The notes under the pieces were generated by a model. It searched no databases. It had not been told where the DNA came from and worked only from the letters and a program-made list of their open reading frames with translations. Shown here piece after piece: positions 34,224 to 42,952 of a stretch of DNA of 64,000 nucleotides; position 1 is the first letter of the stretch, and every line of letters starts with the position of its first letter. Origin of the DNA: Caproicibacter fermentans (GTDB taxonomy: Bacteria > Bacillota > Clostridia > Oscillospirales > Acutalibacteraceae); the NCBI RefSeq assembly GCF_009746625.1, contig NZ_VWXL01000053.1, forward strand, positions 112,072-176,071. Direction: 5' to 3'. A program made the translations under genes and the position numbers.

Positions 34224-34253
34224 AAGCCGGTTCCGTTTTTGCGGGACCGGCTT
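34224..34253. terminator. bidirectional terminator
   Basis: AAGCCGGTtCCG-ttttt-gCGGgACCGGCTT between the SASP gene and the convergent 84-aa gene. A weaker stem GCCGTCTC/GAGGCGGC plus T-run lies at 34163-34207. Confidence 0.75.
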
Positions 34254-34265
34254 GGAAAATTCGGC

Positions 34266-34520
34266 TTAGGATTTTTTTCCGCCGATTTTATGGTGACGAA
34301 GAGGCTTCCTTCGGATTTCCGGGTCGTCTATCTGCCTTGGCGCGGGGACTGAATAGATATTGGAATAGTTTTCGGCTTCGTCTTCCGTCGCGGGAAGAGA
34401 CGGCATCAGGCCGGTACACTCCATGGCGGAAGCAGCCGGCTGTTCATCCATGAAAGAAACATCGTCTTTCAGTTTCAGCCTTGGTTCTTCGTTTTCTTTG
34501 CTTGATTTATTCTGTTCCAT
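34266..34520 (-). CDS. conserved hypothetical protein (84 aa)
   Basis: Hydrophilic, acidic centre with MECTGLMPSLPATEDEAENYSNIYSVP, a pattern I have seen in small clostridial proteins of unknown role, and a basic C-terminus (RRKPLRHHKIGGKKS). Starts after an AAAGGAG site. Confidence 0.65.
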   Translation of the reverse strand: MEQNKSSKENEEPRLKLKDDVSFMDEQPAASAMECTGLMPSLPATEDEAENYSNIYSVPAPRQIDDPEIRRKPLRHHKIGGKKS

Positions 34521-34605
34521 TTTATACTCCTTTCTTTTTCGTTAGTTTCTCCGGCTTGCCGCACATTAAACGGAATTTTTAATTAAGGCTTTAATAAGAT
34601 TCAGT

Positions 34606-34634
34606 TTGACAAAGAACGGGTTCTATGTTAAAAT
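34606..34634 (+). promoter_or_regulatory. csp promoter (chromosomal copy)
   Basis: TTGACA (34606-34611), 17-bp spacer, TAAAAT (34629-34634), about 130 nt before the start codon. Confidence 0.75.
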
Positions 34635-34664
34635 GATTACCGTCTTCTAAATGTGCCAATGGAA

Positions 34665-34722
34665 CTCACATCTTTATGTAAGTCATTGAACGTTTAATGA
34701 TTTGCGCTGGATGTGAGTTTTT
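34665..34722 (+). promoter_or_regulatory. csp 5' leader hairpin (chromosomal copy)
   Basis: Outer stem CTCACAT/ATGTGAG, inner stem GTAAGTCATT/AATGATTTGC, then T5. The middle of the stem differs from the element copy, yet the outer and inner stems remain paired. Confidence 0.7.
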
Positions 34723-34765
34723 AGTTTCACATTAGGACATACTAATATCGGAGGTGCTTTTCGAA

Positions 34766-34978
34766 ATGAATAAAGGCACGGTAAAATGGTTTAATGCGGA
34801 AAAGGGCTATGGATTTATTTCCAACGACGACGGCGGCGAAGATGTGTTTGTACATTTTTCCGCTATCCAGGCTGACGGATATAAAACTCTTTCCGAAGGT
34901 CAGAAGGTTTCCTATGACACTGAAACGGATTCCCGTAACGGCAAGCTGCGCGCTGCCAATGTCCAGGTGATCGAGTAA
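34766..34978 (+). CDS. csp: cold-shock protein (chromosomal copy)
   Basis: 70 residues, CspA family ([28 protein letters not shown]). Nearly identical to the element copy at 29311-29520. ATG 34766 after CGGAGGTG; the frame upstream to 34754 is not part of the family. RNA chaperone acting on cold-stabilised mRNA structures. Confidence 0.96.
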   Translation: MNKGTVKWFNAEKGYGFISNDDGGEDVFVHFSAIQADGYKTLSEGQKVSYDTETDSRNGKLRAANVQVIE

Positions 34979-34988
34979 GATCGAACTC

Positions 34989-35022
34989 AAAAAAGCCGCC
35001 TCCTTCGGGAGACGGCTTTTTT
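34989..35022 (+). terminator. terminator after csp
   Basis: AAAAGCCG-c-CTCC-ttcg-GGAG-a-CGGC followed by TTTTTT; symmetrical, so it may also serve the convergent glycosyltransferase gene. Confidence 0.85.
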
Positions 35023-35043
35023 GATGTTTTCGGGCCGTCAGGA

Positions 35044-36000
35044 TCAATTTTCATGATTCGTCTTGTGGTGCTTCATTCTGCGAATCTCGTGAAACTCATT
35101 CAAACGAAGTTCAAAGTCCTGTCGGTTTTGCTGAGCCAGAACGTCCAGTATTACTCCGCAGAAAATGGAAAGCAGCGCGCCCAGCGTCAGAAAACCGCTG
35201 ACAATCAGGGTGGGAATCCGCGGGACCAGGCTTGTTCTGAGATATTCGATGAAAACGGGTGCAATCAGGACGGCGCCGAGCAAAAACATCAGCCCGCCGA
35301 GAAATCCGAAGAATTGAAACGGACGGCAGTTTTTATACAGCCGTACCACGGTTCGCAGTACTTTGATCCCGTCGGAATACGTGTTCAGCTTGGATTCGCT
35401 GCCCGCCGGACGGTCCCGGTAGGGCACGACGACATTTTCAATTCCCAAATTTTTATCCAGAGCGTGAATGGTCATTTCCGTTTCGATCTCGAATCCCTTT
35501 GATAAAACCGGAAATGTTTTGACGAACTCATAACTGAAAGCGCGGTACCCGGTCAAAATGTCGCTGATGTCCGTGTGAAACAGGAAATTGATGGATCTTT
35601 TCACCAGCGTATTGCCAACACTGTGGAACGGCCTTGAATTCTCCTGAAAATAAGTAGCGGAGAGCCGGTCTCCGATTACCATATCTGCTTTTTCATTTAA
35701 AATAATGTTTGCCATCTGCCGGGCACATTCGGCAGGATAGGTGTCGTCCCCATCGGCGATAATATAACACTCGGCTTCGATGTCACGGAACATGCTGCGG
35801 ATGACCTGACCTTTCCCCTGGCGGTATTCGTACCGCACAACCGCGCCCGCTTCTCGGGCGGCAAGGTCCGTTCCGTCCGTCGAGTTGTTATCGTAAACGT
35901 AAACAACAGCCTGCGGCAGTGTGCGCCGGAAATCCGAGATCACCTTTGCCACGGTCCGCACTTCGTTGTAACAGGGGATCAATACTGCAATTCTGTCCAT
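35044..36000 (-). CDS. family 2 glycosyltransferase, membrane-anchored
   Basis: 318 residues. GT-A domain of the DPM1/polyprenyl-phosphate type: VLIPCYNEVRTVAKV, YDNNSTDGT, the metal-binding DGDDTYP and TGYRAFSYEFVK. Two C-terminal transmembrane helices (about 235-255 and 265-290) follow, with a charged cytoplasmic tail. Probably transfers a sugar from a nucleotide donor to undecaprenyl phosphate for envelope glycans. ATG 36000 follows GGAGG; the ORF upstream to 36006 overlaps that site. Confidence 0.88.
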   Translation of the reverse strand: MDRIAVLIPCYNEVRTVAKVISDFRRTLPQAVVYVYDNNSTDGTDLAAREAGAVVRYEYRQGKGQVIRSMFRDIEAECYIIADGDDTYPAECARQMANIILNEKADMVIGDRLSATYFQENSRPFHSVGNTLVKRSINFLFHTDISDILTGYRAFSYEFVKTFPVLSKGFEIETEMTIHALDKNLGIENVVVPYRDRPAGSESKLNTYSDGIKVLRTVVRLYKNCRPFQFFGFLGGLMFLLGAVLIAPVFIEYLRTSLVPRIPTLIVSGFLTLGALLSIFCGVILDVLAQQNRQDFELRLNEFHEIRRMKHHKTNHEN

Positions 36001-36360
36001 GTGCAACCTCCAATTCGCGATACCTTTTCCCGATATACGGGAGCAGCATTCAAATGTTCATCAGTCATTCATTCTTACTTTCTTCACAGATATTTCTTAT
36101 TTCATTTATATTCGATTCACTTCACGGACATATTGGGGCCTTATACTAAGATTATTCCGAAAGAGAAGAGAACATAAGATCAATATGGATTATAAGTCTC
36201 CCCGCGAGGGGATTAACCAATTTTTTTCATAATACTTTCTCTCCACTTGCCGCCCCGAAAGGGGCGGCATTATTTTTCGGGATAGGGCTTGCAAAAAAGG
36301 CTAAACTATTTTAGACGTTAAGCCGGCAGATTCTGTCCGGAAAAACAAGTGAAAGGATTG
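36001..36360. other. gene-free stretch with terminator-like hairpins
   Basis: 360 bp without a supported gene. Holds a CCCCgcgaGGGG hairpin near 36196-36212 and a clear GCCGCCCC-gaaa-GGGGCGGC stem (36249-36268) followed by ATTATTTTT, a plus-strand terminator. A short transcript may run 36150-36275 (TATACT at 36142), but the -35 is poor. Confidence 0.45.
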
Positions 36361-37260
36361 ATGATTTTGGCAGACATCAAAAGCACCTATCAGAATGCCC
36401 CGGCGGCAACGCCGATGGATTTTCCGGCCCAGCATCAGGGCAAACAGCCGGGCTGTCAGCAGCAGATGAATCCGCAGCCGGTCACCGACAATCCCGCCTA
36501 CCGGGGCTGCCAGAAGCTGCAGAACCGCGTTGCCGTCATTACGGGCGGAGACAGCGGGATCGGGCAGGCGGTGGCGGTCGCTTTTTCCAAGGAAGGCGCG
36601 GACATTGTATTTGCCTATTTGGAAGAGCAGGAGGATGCGGACAAGACTTTTCAAATGGTAAAGGCGGCGGGAAGACAGTGCACCGCGGTGAAATGCGACC
36701 TGCGCAAGGAATCCGGCGCGATTCAGGTCATTGACAAAGCCATGTCCGTTTTCGGAAAAATAGATGTTCTTGTCAATAACATTGCGGTGCAGTTTCCGCA
36801 GAACGGTATGGAACAGATTTCTTGCGAACAGCTCTATAACACCTTTGAAACAAATGTGTTCAGCTGTTTTTATATGACGAAAGCCGCCTTGCCTCATATG
36901 AACCAGGGCGGTTCCATCATCAGTACCGCTTCCGTCACCGCGTATCAGGGAAATCCATCTCTGATTGACTACTCCGCAACCAAAGGCGCGATCGTTTCAT
37001 TTACAAGGTCGCTGTCCCAGTCAATTGCGTCCAAAGGCATCCGCGTCAATGCCGTGGCGCCGGGGCCGGTATGGACTCCGCTGATTCCATCCAGCTTCGA
37101 TGAGCAGAGGGTTTCAGCCTTTGGCAAGGATGTGCCGCTCGGCCGGGCGGCGCAGCCGTTTGAGCTTGCGCCGGCTTACGTCTATCTGGCCTGCGAAGAC
37201 TCGGCCTGCGTAACCGGTCAGGTCATTCACGTGAACGGCGGCGTGATTACGGAAAGCTGA
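36361..37260 (+). CDS. SDR-family oxidoreductase
   Basis: About 299 residues. N-terminal extension of about 45 residues rich in Gln/Pro (DFPAQHQGKQPG), as in the stress-induced GSP39/YdaD-type group. Rossmann motif TGGDSGIG, NNIA, the catalytic Ser (STASVT), and YSATKG with catalytic Tyr and Lys. An NAD(P)-dependent dehydrogenase of unknown substrate. The frame opens at 36349 (GTG); ATG 36361 is preferred. Confidence 0.9.
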   Translation: MILADIKSTYQNAPAATPMDFPAQHQGKQPGCQQQMNPQPVTDNPAYRGCQKLQNRVAVITGGDSGIGQAVAVAFSKEGADIVFAYLEEQEDADKTFQMVKAAGRQCTAVKCDLRKESGAIQVIDKAMSVFGKIDVLVNNIAVQFPQNGMEQISCEQLYNTFETNVFSCFYMTKAALPHMNQGGSIISTASVTAYQGNPSLIDYSATKGAIVSFTRSLSQSIASKGIRVNAVAPGPVWTPLIPSSFDEQRVSAFGKDVPLGRAAQPFELAPAYVYLACEDSACVTGQVIHVNGGVITES

Positions 37261-37299
37261 ACAGAAAAGGGACGGGCTAAATGCCTGTCCCTTTTCTGT
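37261..37299. terminator. bidirectional terminator
   Basis: ACAGAAAAGGGAC...GTCCCTTTTCTGT, symmetrical, between SDR and the convergent glycosylase gene. Confidence 0.85.
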
Positions 37300-37318
37300 T
37301 GTCGGGTTCACGAAAACA

Positions 37319-37885
37319 TTACTCAATTCCAAGCTCGTTCATTTTATCCCGCAGCTTTAGAAAATCCTCGAAGGCGCCCGGCTTGTTGTTCGGGTTGCGC
37401 AAAAGCGCCGCGGGGTGGAGCGTCGCGGTCATCAAGACTCCGCTTTTTTCGGTGAACAATCCGTGTTCCTTCGTGATTTTAAAATCCGGACGAATCAGTT
37501 TCATCGCGGCGATGCGCCCCAGACAGACGATAATTTTCGGCCTCATCAGCGCAACCTGATTCCGAAGCCAGCCGATGCACTGCTCCTGCTCCTCCGGCAT
37601 CGGGTCGCGGTTCTTCGGCGGCCTGCATTTGACGATGTTGCCGATATAAATGTTTTTGTCACGGCTGAGATCCACCGCGTCAAGCATTTTGTCAAGAAGC
37701 TGTCCGCTGCGTCCGACGAACGGTCTGCCCTGCAGGTCCTCCTGCTCGCCCGGCCCCTCGCCGACAAACAGGACTTTTGCATCCCGGTTTCCCATTCCGA
37801 ATACGACGTTGGTACGCCCTTCGCACAGTCCGCATTTGGTGCAGTTCAGACACGCGTGCTCCAGTTCTTCCCATGTTTGATACAA
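37319..37885 (-). CDS. uracil-DNA glycosylase, family 4 (iron-sulfur)
   Basis: 188 residues. N-terminal cysteines CTKCGLC and later Cys residues (KCRPP, and a Cys further on) for a 4Fe-4S cluster. Active-site motif GEGPGEQED, uracil-binding NIVKCRPPKNRDP and the HPAALLRN motif. Removes uracil from DNA. GT-rich upstream region without a clear strong ribosome-binding site. Confidence 0.93.
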   Translation of the reverse strand: MYQTWEELEHACLNCTKCGLCEGRTNVVFGMGNRDAKVLFVGEGPGEQEDLQGRPFVGRSGQLLDKMLDAVDLSRDKNIYIGNIVKCRPPKNRDPMPEEQEQCIGWLRNQVALMRPKIIVCLGRIAAMKLIRPDFKITKEHGLFTEKSGVLMTATLHPAALLRNPNNKPGAFEDFLKLRDKMNELGIE

Positions 37886-37957
37886 CTGTAATCGCCGCCC
37901 TTTTTGTCGTTTCCTGTCTCTATTATAACATACGAAAAGGCCTTGGAAAAGGGCGGA

Positions 37958-38746
37958 TCATGCGCTTTCGTCTGTCAATTCTTTCTTCTGAAACGCCGGA
38001 CGCATTTGAAATACAAGCCACAGGCCGGCAGCGCCGACAATGCCGACGGCAAATTCGCTGGCCCAGGCAGTTCCGTATTTCGAGAGAAGCGGGATGACCG
38101 AATCCGTCAGGGTATGAGCGGCGAGCGCATACAGCCAGAAGCGGAATTTTCCTTCTCTGACGCCGAGAAACACCAGGACGGACGCGAAAACATGAAACAG
38201 GACGGTAAAGATACGTTCCCAGACAGCCATGTAAACGGTGTACGGCGCAACGGCCAAAAGCGCGTCGACAGCCGGCTTTAGAGCCGGGGCGGATGCGGGA
38301 AGAGTGCCGTTGTTCAGCATCAGACAGAAAATCAGGTTGGAAACCTCCGTCAGACCGACCAGCAGCACGGTTTCGCACAGACCATGGCCCAACCCGAACG
38401 CGACCGCGTCCCGGAAGGCCCGCTGCTTTTTCAAAAGATAACGAGCGCCGAGATAACGCGCGCCCTCTTCAAACAGCCCGGCGGTGAATGCGAGCGCAAT
38501 CACATAGGGGATAAAATTGTTTTTCGCAAAGGCTTGAAACCACTCCTGCTTGCCCAGTGCGGACAGAATCGGCAGGCGCAGGCAGATTTGAGAGACAAAA
38601 AACGCCGCAGCGCCGATCCACATGGGCTTTTGGCTGATTTTGTGCTTCAGGCAAAGTACGAAAAGCAGGATTGCGGGAACAATCAGCGTGCAGACCGCCG
38701 CAAAGGCAAACGCCAATAAAACGGACAAAGAAATCATGAATATCAT
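37958..38746 (-). CDS. YhfC-family intramembrane glutamic protease
   Basis: 262 residues with about 7 hydrophobic spans. Motifs on predicted helices: EEGARYLGARYLL, GLGHGLCE, HVFASVL and HTLTDS. The EE-R and H patterns are those of the CPBP/YhfC (DUF2324) membrane proteases. Substrate unknown. The start is ATG 38746 or 38737. Confidence 0.82.
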   Translation of the reverse strand: MIFMISLSVLLAFAFAAVCTLIVPAILLFVLCLKHKISQKPMWIGAAAFFVSQICLRLPILSALGKQEWFQAFAKNNFIPYVIALAFTAGLFEEGARYLGARYLLKKQRAFRDAVAFGLGHGLCETVLLVGLTEVSNLIFCLMLNNGTLPASAPALKPAVDALLAVAPYTVYMAVWERIFTVLFHVFASVLVFLGVREGKFRFWLYALAAHTLTDSVIPLLSKYGTAWASEFAVGIVGAAGLWLVFQMRPAFQKKELTDESA

Positions 38747-38774
38747 CTCTGGTTCTTTAAAATTTTCAATCCTC

Positions 38775-39347
38775 TCAGTTGCCGCGCCTGAAAATCGCGT
38801 AGGAATAAATCATCGGCGCAATCAGTACACCGCCCGCCACCCAGATGGGCCCCGCCATGCGGTGCGTTTTTTCCCAGTTGCTTTCGCTGGCAAGCGTCCA
38901 CGGGACCCGGATCCCCATCGTATAATTGAACTTGCATTTTGGAAGGTAATTTCCGATGACGGCGATGCCGATTCCAACCAGGGCAGTGACGATCATGTTC
39001 ATGTTAAAGCGAACGTCCAGAGCACTTAGGATAACAAAAATATCCATTGCGTTTGCGAGGATGACGATGAACCACAGGGAGATGCCTCTCATTTGCGGAG
39101 AGCGATCAATATTTTGGCTTCGCGGGTCAATCTTCAGCATGATTTTGACAAGCACGGCAGCCGCGAGAATGATCGCCGGAAGGGCGAACAGCCCGAATGC
39201 TTTGGAACTGTAACCGTCCGCAGCGCCGGCGCTGTTCCAGTGATCCGCGATCTGATCCGGCAGATAGGGATAAAACGCAGCTGAAATCAAAAATGGCAGA
39301 ACGGCGAAAAACCAGTAAAACAAATCACTTTTTTTCAGCTTCTTCAT
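38775..39347 (-). CDS. sdpI-like: SdpI-type immunity membrane protein
   Basis: 190 residues. An N-terminal DUF1648 part (FLISAAFYPYLPDQIADHWNSAGAADGYSSK), four further hydrophobic segments, and the SdpI motif FNYTMGIRVPWTLASESNWEKTHRMAG. In Bacillus SdpI gives immunity to the SdpC toxin and sequesters SdpR. It overlaps sdpR by 23 bp. No sdpC toxin gene is nearby, so it may act as a stress sensor or orphan immunity gene. Confidence 0.9.
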   Translation of the reverse strand: MKKLKKSDLFYWFFAVLPFLISAAFYPYLPDQIADHWNSAGAADGYSSKAFGLFALPAIILAAAVLVKIMLKIDPRSQNIDRSPQMRGISLWFIVILANAMDIFVILSALDVRFNMNMIVTALVGIGIAVIGNYLPKCKFNYTMGIRVPWTLASESNWEKTHRMAGPIWVAGGVLIAPMIYSYAIFRRGN

Positions 39348-39621
39348 GGGAATCTCCTTTTTGATCCAAAAATGTTTGAAACCAGTTCAAGACTTCTTCA
39401 AAGACGGAGAGGTTCAGCTCATAAAAAATATACTTTCCCTCGTGCCGGTCGAAAACAAGTCCCGCGTCTTTCAAAATTGCCAGGTGATGGGAAACCGTTG
39501 CCCCCGTCATGGAGAAATGAGCGCCGATTTCTCCCGCAGACAGCGGCCGTACCCCCAAAAGATTCAGAATTTCGCGCCGCGTTGGGTCAGAAAGTGCTTT
39601 GAAGGTGTTTGCAAGAGCCAA
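39325..39621 (-). CDS. sdpR-like: SdpR/ArsR-family autorepressor
   Basis: 98 residues. Winged-helix ArsR fold (FKALSDPTRREILNLLGVRPLSAGEIGAHFSMTGATVSHHLAILKDAGLV), with no metal-site cysteines. Partner of the overlapping sdpI gene; it should bind its own promoter, where an inverted repeat lies. Confidence 0.92.
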   Translation of the reverse strand: MALANTFKALSDPTRREILNLLGVRPLSAGEIGAHFSMTGATVSHHLAILKDAGLVFDRHEGKYIFYELNLSVFEEVLNWFQTFLDQKGDSHEEAEKK

Positions 39622-39638
39622 GCGGTCACTTCCTATCG

Positions 39639-39689
39639 TTTAGACGTTCATCTAAATGAAACAATACCATGTGCTTATCAGCTTGTCAA
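39639..39689 (-). promoter_or_regulatory. sdpRI promoter and operator
   Basis: Minus-strand TTGACA (39684-39689), 17-bp spacer, TATTGT (39661-39666). Just downstream is the palindrome TTTAGA-cgttca-TCTAAA (39639-39656), a fitting operator for SdpR. Confidence 0.75.
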
Positions 39690-39800
39690 GATCCATATGC
39701 TGCATGCTGCCATGAGTCACGTCTTTCCGCGCAAACTTGCCGGTTGGATTCCAATGTGGTATGATAGCGGAAAACAGTACGCATCCCTGCAGGGGGATCT

Positions 39801-39970
39801 ATGAAAAACGATGCTCAAGCACTGAGAAAGCGGGGGCAGCTCGCGGAAAAAGAGCGGCGGAGGCTTCTGGGAATCCGGAAGAGGAACTCCCGGATGTTTT
39901 TTCCAAGGAAGCGGCAGAACGTTCCTTGAAGATGATTGGGGCCGGCACCCCGGATGACCCGAAAACATAA
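39801..39970 (+). pseudogene. possible frameshifted small gene
   Basis: ATG 39801 after GGGGGAT opens MKNDAQALRKRGQLAEKE, then turns into Arg-rich nonsense. Another frame continues with a natural-looking NPEEELPDVFSKEAAERSLKMIGAGTPDD. A single indel near 39870 would unite them. Could also be chance. Confidence 0.3.
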
Positions 39971-39978
39971 AATACGGG

Positions 39979-40007
39979 TTGTCTTTTCGGGAAGAATAGG
40001 GTATAAT
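39979..40007 (+). promoter_or_regulatory. SRP RNA/dnaX promoter
   Basis: TTGTCT (39979-39984), 17-bp spacer, TATAAT (40002-40007), about 45 nt before the SRP RNA. Confidence 0.75.
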
Positions 40008-40053
40008 AACAACGTGATCTTTACACACGCAGAATAAAGCAAGGCAGAAATGC

Positions 40054-40192
40054 GTGCGATGGGATATGCGGCCGGGCGGGCTCTGTGCGGCGGGGCGCCG
40101 TGAACCATGTCAGGCGGGGAACCGAGCAGCATTAAGCGGAGTTGCTCCGTGCGACGCAGTTAAGTCTGTTCGTCCGCATATCCAATCGCATG
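40054..40192 (+). ncRNA. ffs: signal recognition particle RNA
   Basis: The terminal stem pairs GCGATGGGATATGCGG (near 40056) with CCGCATATCCAATCGC (near 40173-40188). The apical domain GTGAACCATGTCAGGCGGGGAACCGAGCAGC contains the conserved Ffh-binding internal loops and a GNRA-type tetraloop. About 140 nt. Position directly upstream of dnaX-ybaB-recR is the Firmicute arrangement. Confidence 0.92.
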
Positions 40193-40249
40193 AGCGCCGC
40201 GGCATCGCGGCCTGTCTTGCTTTCCGTTTTTGGAGGGCGGTGATTTGGC

Positions 40250-41896
40250 ATGTATCAGGTGCTGTACAGAAAATGGAGGCCGAAGTCCTTTTCCGACGTA
40301 GTCGGCCAGCCGCAGGTCACCGAGACGCTGAAAAACGAACTGACGTCCGGTCGTGTCGCTCACGCGTATCTTTTTACCGGTTCCCGCGGAACCGGTAAAA
40401 CCACCTGCGCGAAAATTCTGGCAAAGGCGGTCAACTGCCTGAACCCGAAGGACGGGGATCCCTGCGGGGAATGTGAAATCTGCCGCGGGATCGACGACGG
40501 GTCGGTCATGGACATCGTCGAAATCGACGCGGCCTCCAATAACGGAGTCGACAGCATCCGCACCCTGCGCGAAGAAGCGAATTTTACGCCCGCCGCGGCG
40601 AAATACCGGGTTTATATTATTGACGAAGTGCACATGCTTTCCGTCGGCGCGTTTAACGCGCTGCTCAAAACGCTGGAGGAACCGCCGGCGCATGTGATTT
40701 TTATCCTCGCCACCACCGAGGTTCACAAGCTGCCGGCGACGATTCTGTCAAGGTGTCAGCGCTTTGATTTTCACAGAATACCGCCGCAGGAGATTGCCGA
40801 ACGGCTCACCTATGTCGCGGAGCACGAGGACGCTTCCATTGAACCGCAGGCGGCGCTTCTGATCGCCCGTCTGGCCGACGGCGCGCTTCGCGATGCGCTT
40901 TCGATTCTGGACCAGTGCTTCGGCCGCGCCAAAACGGTGACGGAGGACGTTGTGGTGGAAACGGCCGGACTTGTCGGCCGGAATCATCTGTTTGAGCTGG
41001 CCGACGCGGTTCGCCGTCAGGATTCCGCCACCGCGCTTGAGATGATCGACCGCCTGCACGCTTCTTCCAAGGATATGGCTAGGCTGTGCGAGGAATTGTC
41101 CTCCCATTTTCGCAGCCTGATGCTGATCAAAACGATGAAAGAGCCCCGGTCGCTTCTCGCGGTGACTGATTCGGAATACGGCGAGCTGACGGAGCAGTCC
41201 AGGGCAATTTCGATTGAAACAATCCTGCACGCGATCGACGCGCTGCAGGCGACGCTTGAAAAAATGTTTCGCGGCGGAGACCGGCGGGTTGAATTCGAAC
41301 TTGCGATGATACGTCTTTGTTCGCCGCGGCTGGATACTTCCGCACAGGCGCTGCTGCGGCGAATCGAGGCGCTGGAGCATGGAGCGCCCCCTCAGCGGAC
41401 AGCGGCGATGCCGTCCCGGCGCGCGGCGGCCCCGGCAGCTCAAAGAGAAGAGCCGGAACCGCCCGACGCGAGCGGCTGCCCTGAAGCACCGGTCCCGGGG
41501 GACATGGAAACGCCCCAAAAGAGGCCTGCCTCTTCGGCGGAACCGGAGCAGGTTATCGGCGAACTGAAAGCGGGCGCGGAACAACTGACCGAATGGCCGG
41601 AAATCGTACAGGCCCTGAAAAGCTATTCTCACACGGTCGCCGCGGCGTTCAACGGTTCCACCGCCTATCTCAGCGGGGAGTACGTTCTGATCGACGCACC
41701 GAATGAAATTGCATTTAAATTACTTCGGAAACCCGAACAGCGCGAAAATATGCGCAAGGCGATTCAGCAGGTGACGGGCCGGACTTACAATCTCGGCCCA
41801 TACCGGAAGCCCAAGAAAGACAGCCCGGAGGACGACCCGCTCGCACAACTGGCACAGAAAGCAGAGAATCAGGGAATTCCGGTGGAAACGAAATAA
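40250..41896 (+). CDS. dnaX: DNA polymerase III subunit gamma/tau
   Basis: 548 residues. AAA+ clamp-loader ATPase: Walker A GSRGTGKTTCAK, zinc-binding CGECEICRG, Walker B IIDEVHMLS, sensor LATTEVHKLPATILSRCQRF. A long Pro/Ala/Glu-rich linker (about 375-440) and a tau-like C-terminal domain (ALKSYSHTVAAAFNG...LAQKAENQG) follow. First protein gene of the dnaX-ybaB-recR operon, transcribed with the SRP RNA. Confidence 0.96.
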   Translation: MYQVLYRKWRPKSFSDVVGQPQVTETLKNELTSGRVAHAYLFTGSRGTGKTTCAKILAKAVNCLNPKDGDPCGECEICRGIDDGSVMDIVEIDAASNNGVDSIRTLREEANFTPAAAKYRVYIIDEVHMLSVGAFNALLKTLEEPPAHVIFILATTEVHKLPATILSRCQRFDFHRIPPQEIAERLTYVAEHEDASIEPQAALLIARLADGALRDALSILDQCFGRAKTVTEDVVVETAGLVGRNHLFELADAVRRQDSATALEMIDRLHASSKDMARLCEELSSHFRSLMLIKTMKEPRSLLAVTDSEYGELTEQSRAISIETILHAIDALQATLEKMFRGGDRRVEFELAMIRLCSPRLDTSAQALLRRIEALEHGAPPQRTAAMPSRRAAAPAAQREEPEPPDASGCPEAPVPGDMETPQKRPASSAEPEQVIGELKAGAEQLTEWPEIVQALKSYSHTVAAAFNGSTAYLSGEYVLIDAPNEIAFKLLRKPEQRENMRKAIQQVTGRTYNLGPYRKPKKDSPEDDPLAQLAQKAENQGIPVETK

Positions 41897-41911
41897 CAGG
41901 AGGAGATCGCA

Positions 41912-42262
41912 ATGAAAGCAAGACTGCCCCAGGGATACGGCGGAGGCGGCGCTTCCAATCTGCAGCAGATTGCGCGTCAGGCGCAAAAGCTGCAGGAGCA
42001 AATGGCACAGACGACCCAGGAATTAGAAGAAAAGGAATACACAGCCTCTTCCGGCGGGGACGCGGTGCGCGCGACCGTGACGGGGAAGATGGAAGTGAAA
42101 TCGGTTGAGATCAAGCCGGAGGTTGTGGACCCGGAAGATGTTGAAATGCTTTCCGACCTGATCCTTGCCGCGGTGAACGAGGCGTTGCGTTCCGCCGCGA
42201 ACGACAAAACGGAACAAATGGAAAAGATTTCGGGCGGACTGAATGTTCCGGGGTTCTTTTAA
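41912..42262 (+). CDS. ybaB: YbaB/EbfC-type nucleoid-associated protein
   Basis: 116 residues. N-terminal helix NLQQIARQAQKLQEQMAQTTQELEEKEYTASSGGDAVRATVTGKMEV, then EIKPEVVDPEDVEMLSDLILAAVNEA, the family core. DNA-binding dimer. Sits between dnaX and recR as in most bacteria. Confidence 0.94.
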   Translation: MKARLPQGYGGGGASNLQQIARQAQKLQEQMAQTTQELEEKEYTASSGGDAVRATVTGKMEVKSVEIKPEVVDPEDVEMLSDLILAAVNEALRSAANDKTEQMEKISGGLNVPGFF

Positions 42263-42265
42263 GCG

Positions 42266-42874
42266 ATGCCGGCCTATCATATTCCATCCCTGTCACGTCT
42301 GATCGACCAGTTTGAGCGGTTCCCGGGCATCGGCGGCAAAAGCGCGCAGCGTCTTGCCTACTATGTGCTTGGCCTTTCCGATGACGGCGTCAAGGAATTG
42401 TCGGACGCGATTCTGGAAGCGCACAAAAAAATTCATTACTGTAAAGTATGCTGCAATCTGACGGATGAGGAGCTTTGCCCGATTTGCCGCAATGCCGCGC
42501 GCGATCATTCCGTGATCTGTGTTGTGGAGGATCCTCGCGACGTGATCGCTCTGGAGCGCACCCACGAGTTTAACGCGGTTTATCATGTCCTTCACGGTGT
42601 TATCTCCCCGCTGAACGGAATCGGACCCGATCAGCTGTGTGTGAAAGAACTGCTGGCCAGAATCGGGGAGACAGGCCCGAAAGTCACAGAGGTTATCATG
42701 GCGACCAATCCGACTGTTGAAGGCGAGGCTACCGCCATGTACATTTCACGGCTTTTAAAGCCGCTCGGCGTGAAGGTTACGCGCCTGGCCTACGGAATTC
42801 CCGTCGGGGGAGACCTGGAATACGCGGACGAATTTACGCTGACCCGCGCGCTGGAGGGCCGAAGCGAAATCTGA
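42266..42874 (+). CDS. recR: recombination protein RecR
   Basis: 202 residues. Helix-hairpin-helix [18 protein letters not shown], a four-cysteine zinc finger ([16 protein letters not shown]), a Toprim domain with VVEDPRDV and [15 protein letters not shown], and a Walker-B-like end. Works with RecO and RecF in gap repair. Starts 3 bp after the ybaB stop. Confidence 0.96.
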   Translation: MPAYHIPSLSRLIDQFERFPGIGGKSAQRLAYYVLGLSDDGVKELSDAILEAHKKIHYCKVCCNLTDEELCPICRNAARDHSVICVVEDPRDVIALERTHEFNAVYHVLHGVISPLNGIGPDQLCVKELLARIGETGPKVTEVIMATNPTVEGEATAMYISRLLKPLGVKVTRLAYGIPVGGDLEYADEFTLTRALEGRSEI

Positions 42875-42952
42875 ATCCCGCCGGTTTACATAACTCTTGA
42901 CAACCGGCGGGAAATATGATATTCTCTAATTCCCGGGGAAAAGGGGCTTTTT

